From contig CM050656.1 in NCBI GenBank assembly GCA_027574665.1, forward strand, positions 14,025,501 through 14,089,500: DNA of 64,000 nucleotides. Reading direction: 5' to 3'. Numbering within the stretch: position 1 is the stretch's first letter; the number at the start of each line of letters is the position of its first letter. Position numbers and translations under genes: made by a program. The notes under the pieces were generated by a model. That model worked only from the letters and a program-made list of their open reading frames with translations. It did no database searches and had not been told where the DNA came from. Below, in pieces: positions 39,168-51,200 of the stretch. Origin of the DNA: Rhynochetos jubatus. Taxonomy: Eukaryota; Chordata; Aves; Eurypygiformes; Rhynochetidae.

Positions 39168-39181
39168 CTGATGACTACTAA
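39168..39181 (+). CDS. NEXN: Possible alternative NEXN last exon (ends ETDDY)
   Basis: After a strong polypyrimidine tract and CTTCTAG, the bases CTGATGACTACTAA join in frame to a donor at 39062/39063 and give ETDDY-stop instead of ESKS-stop. The intron would be 105 nt. Splice signals are seen; use is inferred. Confidence 0.45.
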
Positions 39182-39614
39182 TGCTCTACTTTAGCTGGAA
39201 TCTTTCTTCCCCTCAAAACTTTCTTATTGCATCATCTCTCTGATGGGGCCAACTAAAGGAAGCAAGGATATGCATTGATTTGTCATTCTTGCATCAGATA
39301 AGAGTAACCTTCAAATTGTGAGAGTGTCCAGGTTCCTTCCTGAATACATAAATCAGTATTAAAGGCTGAAAAGAAGGAATCAGTGTATGAAAGATCAACT
39401 CAAGGCAAAAGCTGAAGTGTAACAGCGCTCCCACATTTGAAGACCAGCTGTTGTGTAATAGTACACGATCTGGAAACCTGTGTAGCAATCTGTTGGTATA
39501 TTTTGCATGAACACTGCATATTTAAGCTGTTTTACTTTATCCCAGAAGCATTTAACTCGCAAAAGGAAATACTTATCGATGATTTTCAAAAACCCCAGTG
39601 TACGATTTTTAAAG

Positions 39615-39620
39615 AATAAA
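39615..39620 (+). terminator. NEXN: NEXN poly(A) signal
   Basis: AATAAA followed by a GT/T-rich stretch (CTTTTTGTTGTTTCATTT at 39638-39655), a good downstream element. A second AATAAA at 40257-40262 has a poorer downstream context. Confidence 0.75.
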
Positions 39621-39640
39621 AGATTACGTAACTGCTTACT

Positions 39641-40486
39641 TTTTGTTGTTTCATTTCAGAGAGCACTAGTTTGTTTTAAACTTGCCTTGCACCTCAACAG
39701 CTACGCTCTGACCAACCTACGCCGTTGATAATCCCAAAGCAAAAACTATCTCAGTAAGGCTTGTAGTAGTCTTTACAGTACCAACATTAGCTTGTAAAAC
39801 TTCTAATTTTTCACTGCTTAAATGATACAGGAACAGTTGGTTACAAAATACGAGCCTAACACAGCTAAGTTGACAGGAAGCAGCTTTAAGAAAAAGTTTC
39901 TCTGAAAGTGCCTAACCGCTCAGTCTTTGTTCTCTCAATGCAAGAAATCCATTGCTGCATCTCTAAACATCGTCTGCTTAAGGCTACTGTACTATTTTTC
40001 CTCTAAGAATCTCTCTTGATATCAACACTAATATCATTGTGCTAACACCATCTGAATTGTTCACCTTAGACTTCTGTAAAAGTAATTTTACAAGTAACAG
40101 TCACATTTTACATTAAAGAACATGTGTGTAAGCCTTAACATACAACAAGGCAAGCTGCAGCAAGGTAGATTTATGCAGTCGTTTCAAAAAGAAATTTTCC
40201 TCCAACTGAATTTGCTGACTGCTCTTTGCTCTGACTGGAAATCACTCTGTTGCCTCAATAAACTAGTTACAAATTCAGAAACATCTTGGGAAAAACAGTA
40301 ATAAGCTGCATGATGTTTTGAATGAATATTAATCCTAAGGGGTGTATCACTATATGTTACGTCATTTCACGTGCGTGATGTTCATTCACACAAGTAGTAG
40401 GTGCTGCAGTATCTTTCCTCTGACGCTGGTATTTCAAACTATTGAAGGCAGGGATAGAAGCATAAAAAAAAAAGACAAAAACATTG
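39641..40486. other. Intergenic gap between convergent NEXN and FUBP1
   Basis: About 0.85 kb between the two inferred cleavage sites, with a second possible NEXN poly(A) signal at 40257-40262. No gene seen. Confidence 0.6.
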
Positions 40487-40506
40487 CTATTATCCATCAG
40501 TTTACA

Positions 40507-40512
40507 TTTATT
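40507..40512 (-). terminator. FUBP1: Distal FUBP1 poly(A) signal
   Basis: TTTATT on the + strand is AATAAA on the - strand. Just beyond it on the - strand is a strongly T-rich downstream element (40465-40485). Gives a 3'UTR of about 4.7 kb. Confidence 0.65.
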
Positions 40513-43500
40513 GAGAAAAACCATACAAAAACCATTATACAGTTAACGTGTACCCATATTACATACAGTGTCAACGCAAGCTCAAAACCACATTTTTGTA
40601 AAGCATTCAATTTACCTCAAGTCCAAGCTGCATCTCCCTAAGACACTGTTCCCATCACAGTTGCCTTTTAAAGCCAATCTTCTTTTTACACACGGGTAGT
40701 TTCTGCAGAGAACACTTTTCTCAGGACGAAAAGGCATTTCACATGCACGCAAGAGAAATATTTGTGCATACACAAGAGTTTCATAAGCTGTTACTAGGGA
40801 AGAGGGAATCCTGTCAACTATATGCTTTCTGAAAAGCCCAGTCCTCCCTTCCCCCCCTGACTTCCAGGAAAAAAGCAAAATTAAGAGCTTTTAGCATGCA
40901 ATGGAAAACTTTAAAATTACTTTGGAAGAGAACGGGAGAAACAGTTTCTATCATCCAATAAAATACCACTAGGACAAAGATGAAATACTTCAAGATAGGC
41001 TGTGCAAGTGAGTAAAGATCCTGTCTGCCTGGACTTCAACAGATGACTTTTCATCAAGCTAGGCTGAAGAATATCCACCTGACATCTCATGTCCTGTTAA
41101 AGTTTAGGCTGCAGAAAGTGATACAGAAATGCTTTTCCTACTTTGAACATTATGCTTCCTTTTAAAGCTTTTCATACTCCTCACATTCTACCTAATGTGT
41201 GGGACACTAAGGGGGAGGGGGAAAAAAAAGCAGGAAACATTTAAAGAAACCTTTTAGGTAAGTTCATTACACTTGTAGGGAAGCCCAGTTATCTTTCTGG
41301 ATCAGGATGACTCCAATAATCTATCTTCTATTCTCCCAAGAGCTATGACTTTGGAGACAGAGTTGAAAATAAACACTATGCTTAGCACGGAATAGCATAC
41401 CTGTAAGCCCAGCAGTGAGAAAGCTGGAAGTCAATGCACCTCAAATGCTACACACAAGAACATCTCATCTTCACACACTAGCAACATTCCAATCAACTGG
41501 CTTTTTCTTCTCTATCTCCTCCCACTGGCTAAATTTACAATTGAAAGACTCTTCAAGATATTTCAGGAACAACAGTTGAAGAAAAAAGTATCATCATGTA
41601 AAAGGAAGTGAACAAATGACTCACCCCAACACTAAATTCACAGTATCAAAATCCAATGGTACACACCTAACCCTTTCTCATGTCAAAAATGAAGTTACAT
41701 ATTAAACTACAGATGAAATATTAAGTGGCTTGAGAAACTGAAGCACAACTATTTAGTAGTTTAAGAATGCAATATATCTAAAGCTTGGCTGTTTAGAAGA
41801 ATATAAATTAAAATAGATGGTTTATATTGTTAAATCACAGTTTAAACAGATTATGGAACATTTATGGTCAAACAAGAATACTGTAAATAATGAAAAGTGA
41901 TCAAAACAAAAATTATACCCTACATCATTATGTATGGGATACATTTCAAATCTGTTATTGTTTTGCCAATTTTACCTTCTACATGGAGCCCTTCTATGGT
42001 CCATGCTCATCGGCTCACCAATGGCATACACTCAAAGGATTCCTCTTTACTGGTAGTAACTATCTCAGGACCTGATTCTATGAGCTATGATTTGGTGCTT
42101 GCAGCATCTTCAGCACTGTGTGTGAAAATGAAGGCAGTATTTTTGAATATTTTCCTTTGATGTACAGATAAGCAGGACTTTTGAAAGAGGAGCAGCACAT
42201 TTCAGAAACAGAATCATCAACAAAAAACAAATAGATGCTGCTTTACTTTAAGCTAAAAAAAAAAGACAACAAAAACCAGAAACAAAAACCTGTACCAGAC
42301 CATCTGTAAGACATACAAACATTTTAAGCTACCAAAATATACAGCAATTCAGTTAAAGTATCAAGAAACAGGATACACTGACTGCTATATAGATAAAATA
42401 TTATTTGCTGTACTGTTAAACATTTAATTGGTGCACATGCTTTTTCAGTTAAAACATACTAATCTCAAACTCCAGAATTTTCCTAACATGTTAAGGATGA
42501 ATAAGCAAACTAAATTATCTAAAAATTCCACTAACACACTATAACTGTAAGACAAGTTATCAAGTTCAGTGATAACAACAAGAAGTCATATTCTTTATAT
42601 TTAGGTCTTACGGGTTTGAGTGGGAATAGTGCCCTATCATAAAAAAACATTTGTGAAGGCTGTTGACATTTCTAGCCAAAGTAATTACTGCGTATTTTTA
42701 AAGGCTTCGATTCTTTAACTGCAACAATTATCTATGTGAGGAAAAATAACAAAAATTACTTATTCTGATCAAGTTTAAATTACTGCAATCTACTCATCTG
42801 TTCTAAAAAAAAAAAAACCCAAAAAAAGGATACATATTTACCTAGAAATATAAACAGTTGTTTCAAAACTTAAAAGACTTTCCACTGAAATGGAACCGTG
42901 AGTAACAATGCATTTGGGGAAGCAGCAGATTGCTTTTCAATACACAACCACAAAGATCTCACAGGGACAACATTAATGTACTGAAATATATTAATTTATA
43001 TACTTCCTTAGGTTGTGCTTACCTGTTGCTTTTTTGCAGCAGAACCTAAGGTGGAAGGTCTGGGAAGGCACTGTGAAGTATAAATAATTGCACTGTTTGC
43101 AATTAATAAAGATTTTATACCTTATATGTATCAAAATCAACAGCCTCCATTTTGTGAATGATAAAAGAATCCAGTGAATGTATTATGTACTAAACTGAGC
43201 AAAATTAAATGCACCGTTCTATAAGGTTATCTACAAAATACCATGCAAAATATCTGAGCTATTAAACTTCATACCCTACACTAACGATAGCAAATACTGT
43301 CCTAGCCTCTTTTAAGCTACCAGAATAATTCCTAATTTTAAAAGGGATAAAAATAATTTCTTCTCTTTCTACAGCACAATACATACATTGCTAATTACCT
43401 GAATAAACTACTTCAAATTTCAAGCCTTAACTTTTACTTCTCTGTGCAGCCACCCTAAAAAAACTTACTCTCAAAGCAACAATATGGTGTTCCAAAAGAT

Positions 43501-44860
43501 AAAGCAAGAAACAGTTATAGAATTATTTAAAACATACCTACATCACTACATATCTGCAAACTATCTGAAGACAAAGACAACTTCTGTCTAACAAGTGGTT
43601 CCAAAGACTTCAACATTAAGATATGCATACTTTAAAACACTGAAAGATACAGCTGTCTCAGGAGTACTAATGAAAAAAAAAAGCTATTACTCAGATGAAC
43701 AGAAACATGATTTTCTTTAGCTATTGCTAAACGTTTCAGGAATACTTACCCACAAAGCTCATATTATGTGTATGTATATATATATGCACACCTATGTTTC
43801 TGAATTAAGAAGCAATTATGATTTCCTAAGATATCAGCACTGTATTCCAACATAATAGTCACACAAGTATGGCATTTTCATTATGTGGAACATTGACAAA
43901 AAGATACTGTTGCAGTTCATCAATTTGTCATTCTGATGTACTTACAGTGCAATGCTCCTTGAAGGAACAATCAAGGATGATACACAGCACAGTCCTCCTC
44001 ACCCCTATAGAGCTAGTTCTATACTGGCTGGATCAAACCTGCACTTCAACAGACAATGGCAAGACAGACTGTATTGCATGTAGTCTAATATATGCAAAGA
44101 GCCAATAAATATGCAAAGAGCAAACAGGATTTCAAGAGAATCAAAATTTTAGTATGAGCATTAGAGCAATAAGAAGTTTCAAGTATATATCAAAAAAATA
44201 ATCAATTGATTCCAATACTTGAATATTCACAAAAACAAAAGTTATCTGCTCTGCAGGAAGTTCTCAACCACTCCCCACCACTCAAACAAAACAGCGTTTT
44301 AAGGACAGATGCAATTTTTGTAACTACTATGCATACCACATTACTTTTCTACACTGAATTTTGAAGTGGACTACTTTAAACTGAAGGCTTAAGCACATTA
44401 CACTTAAATTTTATAACTAGTCTGAAAAATCCGTAAAACAGTTATGCAGGAACAGTTTTGAAGTATTCAATTAAGAACAAAAGTTAACTGTTATAGCAGC
44501 TGCACAGGTCTGAAACAGTGGTCATGTGTAAAAGGAAATTTCACTGTTAATGCAATGGAAGTATGCCAAAAGATCACCTTCTTAAACATGCATTTTTAAT
44601 CAAATAGAAAGAAAATTAAGGTATCAAGATTACTGGTGCTAGGCAGCAAAATACAATGAATGAAAGAGATCCTCCATCTACAACTATTCTGCAAGATGGG
44701 AAAAACATGCTAACAACAACTTTTTAAACTCAACAAGGTTTCATGGGGATGGGGGAAATCTCCTTTGTGTACAGGTACCTTGATTCAGCGTTGCAAATCA
44801 ATCCTATACTTCTTTATATACCCACATATCCAACTTACCGACACAGGAGGTTTCATATTA

Positions 44861-44866
44861 TTTATT
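44861..44866 (-). terminator. FUBP1: Proximal FUBP1 poly(A) signal
   Basis: AATAAA on the - strand with a GT-rich stretch (GTTGGATATGTGGG) downstream. Would give a 3'UTR of about 0.35 kb. Confidence 0.5.
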
Positions 44867-45191
44867 GTAAAGCACAAAACAGGCATTTTAAAAGTGATAA
44901 AGTATACATTGAAAAAGTACATTTATATCACAAAGCATTGACCACGTAATTGCAAATACATTTGCTGGAATGTGTACATCTACACTAATACTAAAAACAA
45001 ACCATTTTTCATTTCTACACAGAAATATTACCTCCTATCAGTAGTGATAGATATTTTGTACATTTTCAAAAAACACTATTTTTTTTAAACCAAACAAAAT
45101 TAAGATCTTCATCAAGGCGTCTGCATCCATACATTTAACAAAGGTTTTTTCCCCCACACAATGAAGCAAATACTGTATTGTCCACTTCTTA

Positions 45192-45200
45192 TTATTGGCC
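45192..45200 (-). CDS. FUBP1: FUBP1 exon 20: last two codons and stop
   Basis: TGCACAG acceptor, then GGC CAA TAA, completing PPAPQ-GQ exactly as in human. The 3'UTR continues to lower coordinates. Confidence 0.92.
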   Translation of the reverse strand, partial: GQ

Positions 45201-48200
45201 CTGTGCAGAAGAGATACATAAGAGATACACAAAAAGTTAAAGAAAATCGTTTAAATCAAGCTAACTCAGGAGTGAAGCCTTTAAGAAAGAAAAATTGGTT
45301 AATGTAAATGGTGGTGGCTTCTTGCATGGTTTTCAAAACCCTGGGAGGAAAAAGTTTCTTTTTTTTTTCCCTTTTTTTTTTTTTTTAAATCATAATCACC
45401 AAACATGGATATATACAGTACTCAAGTTATCAGGTAAACAAAGTCAGCTATTAATTATTCTCACAGTCATTTCGCTAGGAAAAAAGATGCATACTCCAAA
45501 GGTAACAAAGCAGGAGACATGCAAAAAATTATCTATAACCACTGAAATGAAGCCAGCCAAAAATCACGTAAACTTTATACCTGTGGTGCTGGCGGGTGTT
45601 GTGGCATTCCTTGTGGACTTGTCTGGGCATAGTATGCTGCCTGCTGCCTGTAGTACTCGGCCCATGCTGCGCTGTAATCTGGCTGGCCGCCTGGCGGAGC
45701 CCCAGCAGGGGCAGGAACCGCTTGACCTACAAGTAATGAGAATTATATAGCACTGCTGCTGCAATAGGAACGAGAAAATTTCAAAACCCAACTGCAACCT
45801 GGCTTCCTGCAATATTCCTCCATGGCTTTTGAATAATCTTATGGCTGCTTTTAACCTAACCACTTATGCTATTATTTTAATGTAATGATTCCCATGTAAA
45901 GCAAAATTGAGGAACTAGCTTTTTCCACCTCTTGAATCATGTTCCAGAGCAAAAGTCTTTAAAGCCTGCTGACATAAAGTGACCTGAACCACAGGTAGCA
46001 TTTAAAAGAAAGTAACAGGTCAACAGGAGATTACTTTTTGTAACCCATGGAAGACTGACTTTTATCTCATTGTACAGACTGCATTAATTAAATCATCAAA
46101 CACCAATTCACTCAATCCCCTTATTTTGGCATCCTTAATGCGACTGCTAGATTACTGCAAATTACTTTTTTTTTTTTTTTAAAGAGCATCAATTTTTCTA
46201 AACGTTTACTCCACCACAGAACATAATCCTGAAACATCTCCTTCTCACCTTTGCTTAAGTTCCATTCCTCTAGAAATAACAGTGCGACACACCTGTAAGT
46301 ACACACAGACACACACTCTCCCAGACTTGTGGCTGAGAACTACCAGTCCTTCCAATAAAATCAACTTGCAGCTTCAAAATTCTGAAGGCAATAGATGAAT
46401 ACAAAAGGAGGACTCTAGCATATCAAAAAAATAATTACAGCCAACTTTTTAGGACCTCATTCACGATGTTCTTCACAGGAAGATTTGTCTCAGATGTGTT
46501 TACCTCATTTTTCCCTTCTCTTACTTCAGAAACAAACACACTTCACCTACTACCACATCTTCACAATTTTTTATCTGAAAGGTGCTTTTACAGTTACCAC
46601 TGCAGAATGTACCTGCCTGTACACACTCCATCCTCTATCCAACCACCTGTCCTCACACTTGCACGCTTTCAGACAGGATTTTATGTGGAGTGCTTAAAGT
46701 TTCTTGAACTTCCAAACCAGCACTACTACTGCTGCGATATAACATTTGTTATCTACATTATTCAAGGGTTCTTTTTTCAAATCAAAGTTTTACAGTCAGA
46801 ATTAGGATACTACCAAAAAACCACTACCGTCCGAAGTTTATTCTGGAATACTAGAAAAAAAAAAAAAAACCAACCCCAAACCACCATATCCAATCCCACT
46901 ACATCCAAAAAATCCCAGCATAATGTAAGCCTGTACAATTCCATGCACACCTAATCTTCTGTTTTGCTATCAAAAAAATAGGGGCAGCTTCCATGTGATG
47001 AGGGCTTTAAGTTTTCAACCCTGCCTGAAACCACATCACCTTTTACTTGGATGCAAGACCACCGAGCAACCTTCTGGGGAACAGGAGTATCAGACTCTGA
47101 TGAACTGTTTTCTGGGGTATCAGACAGAAAGTTGGTTTGCTAAATATGACTTCATGTTTAGACAGAATGACTATCACTGGGAGATTTTTAGGGCCCCGTT
47201 ACACAAGTCTTTATTTCAGGTTGTGTAGAGGGAAGTAAAAATACCATGTCTCCAACTCAAGATAACAGCATCTATATGTCTTCAAAAGCTTGTTACCTGG
47301 TAATACTTAAGGGAATTTTAAAACAAAACTTCTGAATTTATGAAGTAGGGTACCAAGCAACTACACCACAACATCCAGGTACAGTAACTTACCGGTGTGC
47401 ATGAATAACATTACCAGCTTTTCAGTCTTATTCTTAATTGTATTTACTAGTCAGAGCAATAGTGCCTGACCGAAACAAGAGTCCAAAAAAGGATATGGAC
47501 TTTGCAACTATATTTGTGAGTTGAAAAACAGGTTATTTTCAAGTCACTGTTCTATACACTGAAAAACACAGGAGTGTTCTCTGTGATTAGCCGAGTCATA
47601 CTGCACCAGTAAGAAGCCACTTCAGAAAACAGTATTACAGTTTTTATGGGAATATTCAGGATTGCTTTAGTTTTCAGATCATCCATACTTCACACAAAGT
47701 ATGAGAAAATCCCAAGCACCAATTGCAGTGTCACATCCAACATGTTCAGCTCAGTACTGTCACCCCCACAAGCTTGCCACATGGACTATCAAAGTAGTTT
47801 TCTTCAGCAGCAAAAAAACCCCCCTTGGGCTCAGCAAGTCAAGTTTCGGTTCAGTTCTCCAAAACAGCTGTTTGTGTACTTATCTGTGCTGTGGAAAATC
47901 TGAAAGAAGAGTCAGAGTGAGTGACTTGTAATTCCTACCTTCCCCCTTTTGCACAAGTTAATGGGGACAGGAGCATTACAGTACTGTAGGAAGCACAAAC
48001 AGTAGTAGCTGTATTTGAGAGCCTAGAGACCACACGAACCTGCTGATGGACAGCCTTCCTGTTCGTCGGATCTACTACTACCACTTAACATCGTTGCTGA
48101 GAAGGTGGGGGAAAATCACCTTTATTCAGCACTGAATCAACTCTAGAATTCTCTGCCCTTCATTCTCACTTGGGCAGTTCTTCCTCTTTTCTAAGTGTAT

Positions 48201-51200
48201 CTTAAGACAAATGGTATCTTTCATATCAAGATTGTCAACATGCTGGAGAAGCAAAAAGTTCTCATGATTTACACAGTCAAGTTATACAGGTCCAGACATC
48301 TCCTTCAGCAAAGAACTCAATTTAAACTAGATGAATATCAGAACCACCCTTCTGCTTTTCCTCTTATATGACTGTTGTCTTGTTACTTTAAAAGCAATTC
48401 TTTACATTTCCCAGTGTCTATCTTTTTTGGCTTCACACTTCTCTCTCAACTTGCTCACAGAAGCTTGTAACTGGCTATTATTTAATTAGAGCAAAGCAAG
48501 ATGAATGCAACCCAGACTTTGCTTTCCAGAGATAACAAATTAGGAAGATGGCAGAGGTCCTGCCAAAAATCACGTTATTCTTTAAAAGGCAGCAAACCCC
48601 CCCCCCCCAACTTTGCACTGAAGAATGTGAGCTGAACTGCAAGAGATCGTAAATTAAAAGTAGTAGTTAAATAAAATCGAAGAGGCAAGATGGAAAGTCC
48701 CATGGTATCTTAAAAATCACGTTTGGGAATCCTGTTGCCATTTTCTTAAGTCTGATACCCAATTCTTGACGTAAATGATTACATATTTTCCGTTTCATCA
48801 CTTATGCTGTGCCAAAATAAAGAATAGTAGTTATGTCTTGGCAAATCTTTTGAGATCAACCTGGGAGAAAGCTGGAAAGAAGAATTAAATATACTATTAA
48901 TCCTCACTCCAAATGCTTTTTAGTATTCCATGAGAAAAAATGGGGTGCAGGTAAAGCGGGCAAACAACTCAAACCTTCCCCCCCACTCAAAGAAACAAAT
49001 CCAAACTAGATGCTGTTATATGTCTGGTCAAACAGGGATATCAGGGAAAGCAGTGGCATTCCATATACAAATCTATATCAAATACAGTATCCATGGGAGG
49101 ACACTGTGGACATAACACTGACCTGCAAGACATTCCCATGATTTAAAAGGTAACAGCACCTTTTGCCAACGCATCAAGACCACATATTCTTTCCTTACTC
49201 AGTAAATGATGAAAACCTCAGCTTAACAAGCAAATACCTTTCAGTTCTCTATGTCAGTTCAAGCAAAATACTTTGAAAAAGCTAGCAGCAACATGTAACC
49301 TGCAGCTCTTAGTGCTGCAAAGCAAGTACTATTTAAAAAAGGGTGTGATAGAAATTAAATCAAGTTAAGATGCTTTAATTACCTTGAACACAGAAAGCAC
49401 GTTACAAGGAAAAAAAACCCCAACCTGTAAACTTAAGAGCATTAAGAAAGCAACTACCAAACAAGACAAACTACAGCTTCATGAAATAGATCAAAGTTGT
49501 ACTCCAAAACTTATGAAATGTACTTTAAAATACTCAGATTGAACTATTTCAAAGATGTTTCCCAGTGATCAAATATAGATATTTCATCAGGTATGATGTA
49601 TTTTCACAAAGCTAATTACTAGCCTGAGTACAAGTAAATGCACTAAACACAAGATAAATAAAGTCTGTTTTTCTGCAGAGTTCAGAGTATATGGTTCAGA
49701 AGACACATGGATTGTGCATTTTTGGGGATAAAAAAGCCTGTTTCCTCAAACAAGACATACAAGCGTCCTAAAACATTCCACCATGCAACAACAGAAAACC
49801 AAATGCATACATACCCATCTTTTTATAGTACTCCTCCCAGGCCTTGGTATAGTCAACTTGCCCTGCTGGTGCTGGATTTGGCTGATCTCCTGAATTACAT
49901 TAAAAATAGTTAAATTAAAACTACCGGGTTTTGTTTCATACATAGAACAATTTACAAATAATCAGTTGAATTTTTCAGTAACAACCCCAAATAACATCAC
50001 TCAAATCTGACATTATAAACCTACATGGTACAAGCTACTACAAATATAAACAGATATAAATATAATCATATATATATATATACACACACACAAATATAAA
50101 AGACCAAATAAGAAACAGAAGAATTGTTTAAAGTGCTCAGCATGTTTTCAAGGTTCAGGAAAAGCCCATCACCCACGGTGTAAAATACTACCAATTATTT
50201 AAGTGGTAAGCCTCACCCAGGCACAACAATTATACTAATACAACTAAATACTACAATTGTAATTGTCCTGAAGACACTGGAAGCGATGAAACTGCTTAAG
50301 CAAATGACCATCACCAGTTTGGCTCATTCCATTTTTATTTATGACTCACTGCACTATGTAGATGTAATTAAGTCAGCCCAAGTTGCAGCAAAATTCTCTT
50401 TGGAAGAGTATATTACAGGACAAACACATTACCCTTATTACTGCTGACATTAAAAAAGCAACATTGAAGGCTGTAAGCAGGAGTTTTCCAAGAAAATCAG
50501 ATACTTCACAATAAATTTACTCTTTATATGAAGACAACAATAAAAAAAAAAATGTACACCCGCAGCACAAGAGAAGCATCCATTTTACTGAACAGCTACC
50601 TTGTCCGTTAGTTTGGGTTGTAGCTGGTCCACCAGGAGGGGCTGCAGGTGGTGGCTGTGCTTGCTGCTGATAGTAGTGAGCATAGTAAGCTGCCCATGCT
50701 GCCGAATTGGGATCTGTTCCTGGCTTACCTATGAAAACAAAACATAAGCATTTATAAAATTAATACAAGTAGAATGCTGTCCTCAATTAATCCTGTCCTA
50801 AGCACTCATTTTCTTTCTAGGAAAAAATCCATCTAAACCAAATAACCATGTACATAGCACAAGCTTTCATCAGGTTGCAGAGAAGTGTACTGTACAAAGT
50901 ATACTTTCATAGGACTGATGAGAGACAATCATTCTAGAACCCTTACTACTACACCATCATTTATTAATTTTAAATGTGATAAAACAGATTTTTCAAGCTT
51001 GTTTGAACAGTCATGTTACCAAACGGTAGCAACAGTAATTCTAGCACCAAACCATTTCAGTGGTTTTACTGTTGTTATAACCTCACACTAATGACACTGG
51101 CAGAGGAGGAGGAGGCATGCCAAATAGGTATTTCTGAAACAGAAGAATACAAATCTTACTAGGTATTTGCAACGCTTGTCAGTTAAACTTTAAGGTAACA

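Larger units (their letters stand above)
39074..39640 (+). other. NEXN: NEXN 3'UTR (inferred)
   Basis: Runs from the stop codon to just past AATAAA at 39615, about 0.57 kb. No internal coding signal other than the alternative last exon. Confidence 0.7.
40487..45191 (-). other. FUBP1: FUBP1 long 3'UTR (inferred)
   Basis: 4.7 kb of uniformly AT-rich sequence without ORFs, repeats or splice-phase-compatible exons, between the FUBP1 stop codon and the distal poly(A) signal. Confidence 0.6.

Noticed and set aside
51100-51137. Strong acceptor and Pro-codon stretch in FUBP1 intron 16
   Set aside because: No donor of adequate strength keeps the phase set by exons 16 and 17.
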